Of a stretch of 64,000 nt of DNA, positions 12,701 through 23,301 are shown in pieces. Below the pieces are notes generated by a model that had not been told where the DNA came from, made no database searches, and worked only from the letters and a program-made list of their open reading frames with translations. The stretch is from positions 11,376,001 through 11,440,000 of the forward strand of contig OU015650.1 in NCBI GenBank assembly GCA_907165275.2. Direction: 5' to 3'. Position 1 is the stretch's first letter. Each line of letters starts with the position of its first letter. The stretch is from Zygaena filipendulae. Lineage: Eukaryota; Arthropoda; Insecta; Lepidoptera; Zygaenidae. The translations under genes and the position numbers were made by a program.

Positions 12701-15700
12701 TGGGTGCGTCTAGAATAACCGATCAGATTAGTAAAAAAAAATCGATAACTCGAAATACTCGAGCGCGTCAGATTAAGATATGGTGGGTTAATTACATAGT
12801 GAGAAGTATGTATATGAATAATCTGACCATTTGAACGTGACGTAAGGGAGTTAGAGGATCACAAACTTGCAAAAAAAAAAAACGCAACTTCGACATTCTC
12901 GAGCGCAGTTGATTTATTTTTTATTTTAAAGTAAATAACTCAAGGATAGCGGGAAAAATATAATCTGCCGATTTTCATAAGCCGAAGAAACAAAAATCGT
13001 CTTCGAATCGAACGAGCAGCTGCAGTGAAACATGTACTTATTCATATCTCTGTCTTTCTTTCTCTTTTACTTTTTCTCTATCTCTCACTCTCTCGCACCG
13101 TCCTCACACTACTTTCCGTCGCCATAACGTCATCACAGTATATCACGGCGCTAAACGTGTCGAATTATAACTTTTTTTGGTCGGTTAAAATACATATTAA
13201 AATAAGTTAAGGTAAGTATTACATCAAACTATAGGTTCACCTATAACCTTTCACTTTAATGTAATTATATATATTATATAATAAAGCTCATCACAAAACA
13301 ACGCGTTCATGTTATTATATGTTAAACGCTCTGGCTTGTTTGTGCTTTAAAGTTAGTTTTGTGAATAATATTTTGTGAGCTTTTACATATTTCATAGAAA
13401 TATAAAGTGTGTTTTTTGTGAACAAGAAATAGCTCATAAAGTTATTAAACTTACACGTCAGAAAGAAAAAAAAAATCTTAAAAATAAATCATAATTTTTG
13501 TTTCTAGCAGTCAGATTAATAATACCCCTCAAAATTATTGTCAGATTTTAAGCCAACATAACTTGAACTGCAAGTTGAACCTTCTGTAAAATAATCTGAC
13601 ACGCTCGAGTATTTCAAAATTGAGATTTTTTTTTTGCATTTTCAAAAATTCGCTACTACCTTGCGTCACCTCCAAATTGGCAGATTTTCGAAGGGGAGCA
13701 TTTTTAGGGCTCACTTAACATCCCCTTTGAATATCTGACGCGCTGGAGTAAATGTTTTTTTTTTTCATTTTCTCCACTTCCGGATGGCCACCCCCACCAC
13801 GCAAATCGGCAGATGAATATATTTTCGATATCAGAGACACCTTGGAGTATCTAAACTACAATATCTGACGCGCTCGAGTATTTCCATTTTAATATTTTTT
13901 TTTACATTTTTGAAAGCCTGTAGAAGCTAAACCCACCGGTGAATGAAAAAATATCATATGACCTTATTTTGTTTATATCTCCTAATCTTCAAAACCCAAT
14001 AGGTCCCAACGACGCTCGAGTCGCTCCCGAATTAGCATCGGTATCTCCCGTACTATAGCCGACCGGCGACAGACAAATCTTTATCGAGGTGTACGGTTAA
14101 ACGAGGGATGTACAATGTACTCCTATTTATTTTTTCATTTCAATTGCCATTATTATGACAATTGGAAATTTTTTACAACCACAAAAATTGGCCAGTAACA
14201 TCTGCAGCATCAAGAAGCTTTCGATTTCGTACACATACAAGGAGTTTTCAAGGCAATCCCGAATTTTACGCGGTTTATACCGCAGAGGACAGGTATTTGA
14301 TGATAATATACATAGTTGAAACGGTCAGCTTACTTTGCCCAACATCCTGCCCACGAAATAGTAATGCATGGGGAAGTCGTCGTACAGCAAATTGACTCCC
14401 GGATTAGGATATAGCATATTGTCCCTCGTGAGACGGAACAAGCCTCGGTTCGGGTTAAAAGCGGACCTGGAACAAATATGTTGGGATAATTTATAAGCAC
14501 GGCATAGTTTTTTAACAAAATATTTCTATTACAAAGGCTAGTTAAATTATCCTACTAATATTATAAATGCGAAAGTTTGTAAGAATGTATGGATGGATGG
14601 ATGTTTGTTACTCTTTCACGCAAAAACTACTGAATGGATTTAAATGAAACTTTACAATAATATAGCTTATAGATCAGATTAACATATAGGGTACTTTTTA
14701 TCCCGGAATTCCCGCGGGAACTCTGAAATTAACGCGGGTGAAACCGCGGGGCACAAGTAGTATCAAATATCTCCATTATTAGGGACGTGCTGATTTCCTC
14801 GCGATGTATTTATTCACTGTAAAGTCCAAGTATCTTTTTGATCAGAAATGACCCATAATATATCATTTCTATTCAGAAAGTACCCACAGATATGAGCCTG
14901 GATCTGAAACTCTGAAAGTTATCACCACTAAATCTACCAAAGTATAATGGGCATATTGACTAAATTTTTTTTTCAGTCCGTCTTGTAGATTAATAAAAAA
15001 TATTGAACACGTATTTTTTCTTTTTTTTGCGTAATGAAAAAATAACGGAGCTACATTGAGTTGAAATTTCGTGTGACGTCACTAACCGGACAGTTTGTAT
15101 GGCGACTTATAGCGGTTAGTGACGTCACCAGCCCCCACCCTAAACTATTTTTCTGAATGACGGACTAATTAGAATTTTGATTTTCAAAAGTCGTCAACAT
15201 CCCTATAATAAGCCTTTTAGCAACAGCTGCTATGTGTGAGCTCACCGCAGCAGCTCGGACAGGAACTCCCGGAACAGGCCGCCCCCGTCCACGCCCGCCT
15301 CCTCCGCGCCCGCCTGGTTGATCAGCTGCACGCGCAACTTCAGCTTCATGTCCGGCTCTTGACGGGATATACAGTATTACTACGCATTAGGTTCCAATCT
15401 ATATATCTATACATATAAAATGCTTGTCCTGAATGACTGATGGATCAACGTACAGCCTAAACCGCTGATCGTAGAGACCTGAAACTTGGAGGGTGTGTTC
15501 TTTGTATGACGTAGGCATCCGATAAGAAAGAATTTTTGAAAATTCACCCCCTGAGGTGATGGAAAGGGGTTGCAAAGTTTGTATGGAACAATTCCGCGTG
15601 AACTTCGAATTTATCGCGGGTGAAACCGCGCTGGACAGCTAGTATACCTATATAAAAATGAATCCCTATTTCCCTTGGTCACGGTATCACGCATGAACGG

Positions 15701-18700
15701 CTGGACCAATTTCGCTAATTCTTTTTTTGTTGTGATTGTTATTGTAAAAAGAAGAATCAAAGAAGTTTCGAGTTCCTGCGGGAATTCCGAAACCCACACA
15801 GTTGAAACAGCTAGTTTGCAATAAAAATACATTTATACTGATAATATTATAAAAAGGAAAGATTTGTTTTTTGTTTCTTTGTTTGTTACGATTTTACTCA
15901 AACACTAGGTACTGGGCAGATTTAAAAATGTTACATTATTCTTGAGTAACATAGGCTATATTGTAACCCGGACTACCGCGATTCCGTGAAACCGCGGGAA
16001 ACAGCTAGTACCACAATAAAGCAAACATTTATTCCTGCAAGGTTTGTATTATTTATTTCTTGCTTTTACAATATTACATGTCTTATGTAACTGAGGGACT
16101 GTTTCATCATCGCACACCCAAAACAATTGGGTTTAAAAAAGTTGAAATTTTACACAATGCTTAATTTTAAATAAACACAAGAAAGCGCTGTAATTTTTTT
16201 TTTAATTTTACCCTTGAACCGTAAAAAGAGGGTGAAAGTGTATGGAAATACTGTTAATTTCCAACTTTGACGGATATTCTAGATGAAATTTAGTTTTTAG
16301 CAATGCTCGTAGTCTATAGAAATTACCATTTTCCGGTCTCAATTTGTCAAATGCGTCTTCATACAAGTGCGTCCGTCGTACGCTAATATTTATAGAGGGG
16401 CCCTCGTTGAAGTTTGTCATTTCGTACCAATGGTCCATTTTTTCCCTGAAACAATGAGAGCAATAACTGTTATAGTTAGCAGAAATGAACCTTTGATTAA
16501 ATACATATATTTCTAGGCACAAATTCGCACACAAAAGTTTTGATTTGATTCATCAAACCATGGTTTCATAAGGAAAATTTTGTGTATTTATCTATTCATT
16601 TATTTGTTATACTTCAACCAGGAAAAAAATAAAGATGTACGTTTATCTATACATATAAAATGCTTTTTCCTGAATGACCGATGGATCAACGCACAGCCTA
16701 AGCCACTGATCGTAAGAGACCTGAAACTTGGAGGGTGTGTTCTTTGTATGACGTAGGCATCCGATAAGAAAGAATTTTTGAAAATTCAAGCCCTAAGGGG
16801 ATAAAAAGGGGTTGTAGGGGGTTGTATGGAACAATTCCGCGGGAACTTCGAAATTATCGCGAGTGAAAAAGCGCGGGACAGCTAGTTGTTTTAATAACGC
16901 ACCTGAGAAGTAAACCTTGGAAGATCAGTACTCGGGTCGCGAACGGTACTACGAAGGGGATCTCCCTCAGAATGGTGACGGTCCTCAGTTCTCGAGTAGT
17001 TAGCGGCGGCCCTTCATCTGTAAAAAATGACAGTTACCATGACAGCACCCATAAAATATCCACCCATCACAGCTTCCTAGAACTATGGCTGATGAGAAGA
17101 AGCTGCGCAACAAACTTTCCAGCAGCATGCTGTCAGTTTAAAGTTATAATATATATAGTTATAATATGATAGTTATAATATAATATAAGTGGTAACTCAA
17201 CTTGCAATTAATTATGTGAGAACAATGCGCCGTAACCAGCAATAAACTACCGTACAGATACCGAGTTACGTTACACGTTACGTTAATGAATGTTTTAGTG
17301 CGTGATGGATGATACGGTGTGGATTTCATTTTGTCACCACACTAAACCGAGTTGAGGTCCCGTCTGTCCGACGTCCGTTCCGTGCGCGTACCTAGCGAGT
17401 GCGCGTGCGGGCGGCGCAGCTGGCGCGGGTTGGGCCGCACCGGCGTGCCGGCCACCAGCGCGACGGCGGCCGCGCCGTCCGGCACCGCGCCCTCCACCGT
17501 CCACTCCTCGCCCGTGCCGCCCCCGCCCCCACCCCCACCCACCCCGCCGCAGAACTGCAGCCGCGAGTCGCGCTCGTGCAGCGAGCGCAGCAGCTGCGTG
17601 CACACCTGCACAAGCGGAACGCTTCAATACCGCACTCATATTTTAACTGTTTGCATTTGTGGGAATTCCGGGAAAAAGTACTCTATGTTCTTCCCTGTAC
17701 CCCTGATAACGTGTATGCAAAATTTCATGACGATCGCTTGAGCCGTTAAGACGTGAAAGCGTAACAAACCAACAAACAAACTCACTTTCACATTTATCAT
17801 CTGTCGCCAAGCACCAAACGGTGTGTTCCGGCAGCCTTACTTGAAAGCCAGTTCCCATTCCCGTTCCAGGTCGGCAACGCACCTGCATGCCCAGTGGTGT
17901 TGCACATGTCCATGGGTGGCGGCAATCACTTACCATCAGCTGTGCCACCTGCCTGTTTGCCCGCTATGACATGAAAAACAGGAAATAATAAGGATTAGTT
18001 ACCTTGAAGAGGAAGGACCACTCGGGCGCGTGGTCGGCGGCGGCGGGCCCGCGGCGCGCGCGGTGCAGCGCCGGCACCGCGGGCCGCGTCTCGGGGTACG
18101 CGAGCTCCACCAGCCCGAGGCACACCTGGCGCAGCGTGCGGCACAGCGCGCCCAGCTCGCTGAACTCGAACGCGTGCACCCGCCCGCCGCCCGCGCCGCC
18201 CGCCCCGCCCGCGCCGCCCGCCGGCTGCGGCGGCACGCTCATCACTGCCGAGTGCCGAGTGCGCACGTTCAACTCAACACTAATATTACGAGGGTCGTAT
18301 GCCAAGTATACAGTGTTACAGATTGAGTCGATCTATGTAGATCCAATAAGAGGTTGTGGTTGAGTGATGCTGCAGATGTGCTTAGAGGAAAAACATGATT
18401 ATTCAATGATTATTTAGAGAAAAACATGCAAAACAAAAAAAAAGACCAATTGACAAAAAATTGTCATTTTTTTTTAATCGTCCAATCGTACAAACTCTTA
18501 TACCTGTTTTCAATATGTATGTGTATGTTTGGGGTATGGTATTTCGTAGACAAATCAGTCAGGAATGATGGATTCTTAAATCTCTCAAAATACGGATTCG
18601 TTTTTGTGAGTGTGATCCATCGAGCCAGTCGAATTTTCAACTAGAACAACTAGACAAGCGGTAACATCACGCTCTCGCGTAGCTTGGTTTCCACCAAGCT

Positions 18701-21700
18701 TGGTTTCCAGGGACGCATTTAAATCTACCATGCCACCAATCCATTTATGCTTACATGAACCGTACTGTAAAATCTTGAAATAATTAGCAAACAATAGTTA
18801 TTTGCGCGGGTGAATGACCTTTAGGTACAATAGATATTTTGAGTAAAAGTTAAGTTATATAGACATTCGAAACGAGAATCAAGTACCGGAATGGGTTACA
18901 ACAATAAGTCGCTCATTCAATCCAAAACCTTGTACGGCTACGCTTACGGTTCATTTTGTTCTCGTCGTCGACGCTCCGACAGAACTCTGTGTCGTGCAGT
19001 GTGCCGATCAGCAGCGAGAACAGCGCGCAGAACACGGCCAGCGGGGCGAGCAGCCGGTGCACGGCCGGCGCGGGCGAGCCCACGTCCGCGCCCACGTCCG
19101 CGCCCATGGCCGCGCCCACGCCCACGCCCACGCCCAGCCCGCGCGCCAGCGCCGACAGCAGCGGCGTCGCCGAGCCGCCGAACGAGGACGCGTGACTCAT
19201 GCCGCTCAGGTAACGCCACGTGCTCCGCAGGAAGTTCGGCTTGAACGCCAGCGTGTACAGTAACCTGACGAATAGGTAGGCAGGTACGCATGGTGACGGG
19301 GTGTGAAAATCAAATTTATATGCGTATTTTGTCCGGTAGTAGTCATATTTTGTAAGTGTGTATTTTTATTTGGCACTTACCTGTACTTATGCAACGCCAT
19401 CCTGTGACTGAGCAGCAGGTTGTGACATATCTGCGTCAAGTGATCCAAGAATTCATCGCTCAAATCAAAGTCGGCGATCTGCGCGCACGTTTGCATTATG
19501 CAGCCGTCGGGCTCGTTTAACATCTCCATGCACTTTGTGAGCAGCAGCTGTTCCCTTACGGAGGTAGGATTGGGTTCTTTTTCATCGTCACTGTCATCGT
19601 CTTTGTCGGCGGCCGTCTCTTGGCTATACAACGAGTCTCCATACTCATAGTTAATTTGTTTGTTGCAAACGTTCACAGTTAATTTAGCTAGTACGTTAAG
19701 ATAATCTATTACAATAGGATTATTTGGCAGTCTTATGTTATTTATATTATAAATTTTACGAGCTGGAAAAAAAGAGAACATTTTTATTTATTTAATTATT
19801 CAATAACTTATAATACGTTTGTGGGAGTCCAGGCAACAAGTACCAGTTCTCGGCATTTAGTTTCCGAAATATAAAAATTTTTGTAAAGTTGAGTGAAAAA
19901 ATTGCGTCCACGATTTTAATTGACTTTATTTATTAATAAATTCCCAATTTTTCTCAATTTCATATTACTTAATCTACAATAATAATATATAAAAAACTAC
20001 GTAGGTAACAAGCAAGTAGAAGTTTTTTTTTTCACTCAAATCTCACATCAAGCTTTCTCAGAATTTCAACTGATAAAAAAAATGTGATAGATTTTCAATG
20101 TTTTTCAATCCTTACTATCAATTGACTATTCTAGATACCGAATCTAGTGAACTCAATACCCCACTACTGGTACCTTTTTACTTGGACGCTCACATTTATT
20201 TATATTACTAGCTGTCCCCCGCGATTTCATCCGCGGTAATTTCGGAGTTCCCTTGGGAATTCCGGGATAAAAACTATCCTATCTCTTAAGTTGGACCAAA
20301 TACAACATAGTGACCAAATTTCACCATGATCGATTCAGTAGTTTCGGAGTCCATCGCGGACAAACAACGTGACACGTGATTTATAACGGGTGATTTTTTA
20401 AGCGTAGTTTTTAATTTTAATTGGAGCTTCCGCATGGACCATTTGAAACGGAGCCGCGGACAACATTTACATGAAGTTATCTTTAAAACGTAAATGGCAA
20501 AGGCTAATTTATCGATTCCAATAAAAATTTTGAATATATGATGCAAATTTGAGTGTTTTATTTGAAACTACGCATAAAAAATCACCCGTTATATATTAAG
20601 ATATGTGAAATTTGGATCATGGATAGTATAATAATTAATGATACCTACTTAATATTTTTTCTATATTTATAAATTGAAATTGTTTTTAAATTACAAAACG
20701 CACCAAACTCTGGAGGTTCTAACGACAGGACCGAATGCAGTAACCACGAGTCGTTGATCAACTTTCTGCTGTCGAAGTAGGCATCGTCCCGCAGGCAGTG
20801 CACGAGCGCCAGGAAAGGGAACCCGCGCCCGCCCGCGCCGTCGCGCACCAGCGCCGGTATCACGTAGTTCTCCACAGGCTCCGGATACGGGTTGCACAAA
20901 AACGCCGCCGCAAACTCTGACACTATAGTGTCGCTGGAAATATTAAAAGCTCTAAAACTTTCGAAGATAACACCGAAACGTTAAATGAAAATATCCAACA
21001 ATTCTCAAAAAATGTCTGCATGTCTGAAAATAGAGGTGAGCAAAACCGAAAGAGATTGCGCTGCAATCAATTTTGCACTTTATAACAGTTTCACATAGAC
21101 GTGTTGTAGACTATTTTTGGGGGCTGTCTTTTCTTGAAGAAGATTTTTTTGCTGTCGACTTGTACAATAATATGTAGTTTAAACCATTGTTTTTTTTTTA
21201 CCAAAGCATAACTTACACAAATACTTTGTCGGTATAATGCGCCACCAAGTTCAGAGGTCTCTGTATTAGTTCCAGGAGGGCGCCACACAACGGTGTGGGC
21301 GGATTGGGCGACGGCCCATACAGTGGTGGAGTCCGGTCACATAGCAGCTTTTGTAGGTCTTTAAAATAACCTGCAATTTTATTAAAATTGCAGTATTTTC
21401 CATAGAAGCCAATATAGGACATATTTGTTGAACACATTTTAAACTTTACACACTGTAAATTCTTTTGTATATTTCGTACTAGTTGTGCCCCGCGGTTTCA
21501 CCCGCGTTAATTTCCGAGTTCCCGCGGGTATTCCGGGATAAAAGTACCCTATGTGTTAATCTGATGCATAAGTTATATTATTGTAAAGTTTCATTTAAAT
21601 CCATCCAGAAGTTTTTGCGTGAAAGAGTAACAACCATCCATCCATCCATCCATCCATCCATTCATACATTCTTACAAACTTTCGCGTTTATAATATTAGT

Positions 21701-23301
21701 AGGATTCTAAGAGACTGTTATAGAAGACTCGCCAAATAAGAATCATAAAAATGTTTCTCATCATTTACTGTGCAACCTCCAAACACAAAATATTGATTGA
21801 AAAGTTTATATACACTCTTTTGCATATCACATGACACATAAATGTGTCAAATCAATACATTAACCATAAAATTAACCTTTTTTACACACCTCTTTGGACA
21901 AGATACATAAATGTGCTGGCCATTGCCTGCACAGCTTGGTCAGTATCCATTAGGGATTCAGCAGAGCTAATGGAGGTGAATACTTCAAACATTCTCAGTG
22001 GTACTGCTAAAGGAATCTGGAAAATTTGTGGATCCATTAAAACATTACATCAATTCATAAGGCATTGTATTTGTATTGTATTGAAGTGACAGAAAATTAT
22101 ATTACGACTACCCCTTTAAAGACCCGTGAACCCAAATATTTCGTTTAAACCACAAGGAAGTTGAAGAGATCTATAATAAAGACAAATTTGAATCATACCT
22201 AATAATATCCATAGTCATATCTTACCTCATGGTTGTCCCTCAATAGATGGAGATGTAATACAAGCAGTCTTCTAATCTGTGTCCAGAAGCTACCACTTTG
22301 AAATACTCTCTTCCATTGTTTTAACAATAACTGTGATATTGATATCTATTATCAAAATAATTTATTATGAGACTAACAAAATTATTACCTTTGATATGTA
22401 AAACATGTTTTGATGAAATGAGAAGTATCTGGGTTCATTAAAATTAAATAGAAAAATGACGAAGGCCTTTTCACAACAATAACTCCAATGAAACTGAATG
22501 AAAATCCATATTGGCATTGTCTTAACATAGAAAATCTAAGACAGCAATCAAATGTCTCTTCAGGCAAACCAATATTATATGAGTCAGATTTTATACATGA
22601 GAATAATGCAATTTATGTGTTATATATTTAGTGACACCAAAATATCTCTTGTTGCCATTCTGAACTGACTACAAGGTGATATCCGAGAGGTGCATTGAGT
22701 TACAGGCTCCTACTTCATGTGCTTATAGTGTGGGTAAGTACACAACAAACCCCAAAATTGTAGGTACCAACTCAGCTTTGTTTTAGAGAGGTATTATCTC
22801 ATCCTAATGAATTATAGTGCAGTAAAATTAGATAAATGGGCTGTAAGTTTATTACGGTGATAAATGGACGGTAATACTAACCAGTCTAGAACAATCTATT
22901 TTATCATCATAAAAAAATAATATTTTAGCAATGAATGTTGATAGTTGATGGTCTTCAATATTTGTTTTAGAAAATACAATATCAAACTGGTGTCTTTCAT
23001 TTTGTTTAATATGTTTTCTTGTTAGGTAACTTCTCACATACGCTTGTATCTTTATTGTACTGTGTAACTGTTTCCTACTCTCCTGTAAAGGAATATTTAT
23101 TTATTAAATGAGCATTTTAATAAAACACCAAGAACCAACTTTATTTATATTTGAAAGGATAGACCACAAATTTACCTCACGTTTTTGCCTTTGTTGTTGA
23201 GTTTGCAAGATCAAAGCATTCCTATCAGTTTTGTGCTGGGCACTAGCTCCAGCTAGATTTTGTTGTGGCTTTCTTCTAAAATCCCCTTCAAAGGAATACA
23301 T
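9731..23301 (-). CDS. Ube3c: UBE3C, HECT-type E3 ubiquitin ligase (19 coding exons)
   Basis: UBE3C is a HECT ubiquitin ligase associated with the proteasome that extends ubiquitin chains on bound substrates. Coding exons, in order: 23301-23176, 23082-22882, 22330-22226, 22016-21890, 21370-21217, 20933-20704, 19762-19381, 19264-18948, 18244-18003, 17605-17392, 17017-16903, 16445-16327, 15357-15246, 14466-14334, 12580-12368, 12083-11989, 11018-10858, 10204-10074, 9898-9731. All phases agree and the total is 3345 nt, giving 1114 residues (human protein 1083). The N-terminus [20 protein letters not shown] matches the family, and an IQ-like basic segment follows in exon 2. The HECT domain covers about residues 740-1114. 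The catalytic Cys is residue 1082 (codon 9832-9830, in LPSSSTC), 32 residues from the end as in human, and the protein ends GAGFELS. Insect-specific low-complexity insertions (Gly/Val, poly-Gly) occur in exons 8-10. The exon 15 donor (AGG|GTCCGC) is weak but is the only one found that keeps the frame. An acceptor two bases before the ATG implies a 5' UTR intron, with a candidate donor at 23606. Confidence 0.95.
11142..11353 (+). repeat. Helitron-like repeat, near complete
   Basis: Starts 'atcctacgaatataataaat', then 'gtttgttactcgatcacgcg', 'ttggcatgtacgttgtcag' and 'cccgcgggaacaccgaaat', and ends CAGCTAGT. It lies in UBE3C intron 16, between exon 17 and its duplicated fragment. Confidence 0.85.
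11483..11604 (-). pseudogene. Duplicated fragment of UBE3C exon 17 with its acceptor region
   Basis: The sequence at about 11487-11604 is a diverged copy of about 10985-11100, which spans the first 30-odd bases of exon 17 and the intron before it. The copied acceptor (GTCAG at 11530-11526) is intact. Read from 11525 the fragment encodes [14 protein letters not shown] and then reaches a stop at 11485-11483. The real exon 17 begins [14 protein letters not shown]. The copy lies about 500 bp upstream of the true exon on the coding strand, separated from it by a Helitron-like insertion. It is a non-functional decoy exon. Confidence 0.85.
11619..11941 (+). repeat. CRE-carrying MITE, copy 1
   Basis: The ends are imperfect inverted repeats: GGGATGTTGACTA at the left and TAGTCAACATGCCC at the right. 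Inside each end lie 'agtccgtc' and 'acacgtatttttt' in inverted orientation. The centre carries two perfect TGACGTCA palindromes, near 11765 and 11808. No coding capacity. Related copies: 14949, 29082, 37181, 46433, 47158, 55863 and 62272. It lies in UBE3C intron 16. Confidence 0.85.
12620..13900. repeat. Inverted tandem arrays of about 137-bp units
   Basis: The motif AATCTGACGCGCTCGAGTATTT-type (19-20 bp core) recurs three times forward, with ATCTGAC at 13594, 13733 and 13863. It recurs about three times reversed, with GTCAGAT at 12630 and 12768 and a decayed copy near 12904. Spacing is 130-139 bp on both sides, and each unit also has a poly-T/poly-A tract after the motif. The two arrays face each other across about 660 bp and fill most of UBE3C intron 14 (12581-14333). 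I do not recognise the family. Confidence 0.7.
14551..14762 (+). repeat. Helitron-like repeat, complete
   Basis: Runs from 'tcctactaatattataaatg' through a short (GGAT)n microsatellite, 'gttactctttcacgc', 'tagggtactttttatcccgg' and 'cccgcgggaactctgaaatt' to a terminal AGTAGT. The TC start and CTAGT-type end, without inverted repeats, fit Helitron structure. Lies in UBE3C intron 13. Confidence 0.85.
14949..15203 (-). repeat. CRE-carrying MITE, copy 2, with TATAAT duplication
   Basis: The copy is inverted relative to copy 1 and carries two TGACGTCA octamers. The six bases TATAAT flank both ends (14943-14948 and 15204-15209), a plausible target-site duplication. Lies in UBE3C intron 13. Confidence 0.8.
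15398..16012 (+). repeat. Run of three Helitron-like repeats
   Basis: A first unit, 15398-15642, starts 'atctatacatataaaatgct', contains 'ctgaaacttggagggtgtgt' and ends GACAGCTAGT. A second, about 15640-15822, starts 'tatataaaaatgaatcccta' and ends ACAGCTAGT. A third, about 15838-16012, ends 'gggaaacagctagt'. All lie in UBE3C intron 12. Confidence 0.75.
16644..16888 (+). repeat. Helitron-like repeat, second copy of the 15398 type
   Basis: It matches 15398-15642 almost base for base over its head ('tgaatgaccgatggatcaac', 'ggtgtgttctttgtatgacg') and ends GGGACAGCTAGT. Lies in UBE3C intron 11. Confidence 0.85.
17655..17980 (-). repeat. Helitron-like fragment plus a second interspersed repeat
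   Basis: 17655-17800 is a minus-orientation Helitron-like part ('gggaattccgggaaaaagta', 'cacgtcttaacggctcaag' on the opposite strand). About 17815-17980 reads 'aggtcggcaacgcacctgca' and 'atgggtggcggcaatcactt', sequence I associate with the 3' end of a common lepidopteran retroelement. Class not certain. Lies in UBE3C intron 9. Confidence 0.55.
20207..20606 (-). repeat. Helitron-like repeat interrupted by a TIR element
   Basis: The copy starts ACTAGCTGTCCCCCGCG and follows the 5364/8941 type up to 'gacacgtgatttata'. It is split by the insertion at 20386-20589 and resumes 'tatatattaag'. Lies in UBE3C intron 6. Confidence 0.85.
20386..20589. mobile_element. Tc1/mariner-type MITE, TA target site
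   Basis: Terminal inverted repeats of about 25 bp start ACGGGTGATTTTTTAAGCG and end with the reverse complement, with one mismatch. TA flanks both ends (20384-20385 and 20590-20591). Removing the element and one TA restores 'gtgatttatatatattaag', exactly the sequence in the uninterrupted copies near 5635 and 9155. At 204 bp with no transposase, it is non-autonomous. Confidence 0.85.
21478..21706 (-). repeat. Helitron-like repeat, complete
   Basis: ACTAG at the left, 'gtgccccgcggtttcacccg', 'cccgcgggtattccgggata', a (CATC)n microsatellite and 'ataatattagtaggat' at the right. It is the reverse orientation of the 14551 copy. Lies in UBE3C intron 4. Confidence 0.9.

Noticed and set aside
15611..15832. 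73-residue minus-strand open frame
   Set aside because: Lies entirely in Helitron-like repeats; similar frames recur wherever the repeat has not yet acquired stops.
17334..19291. Plus-strand and out-of-frame minus-strand open frames of 80-130 residues
   Set aside because: They are antisense or shifted readings of the GC-rich UBE3C exons 8-10; the minus-strand frames used in the exon model align with the UBE3C family.
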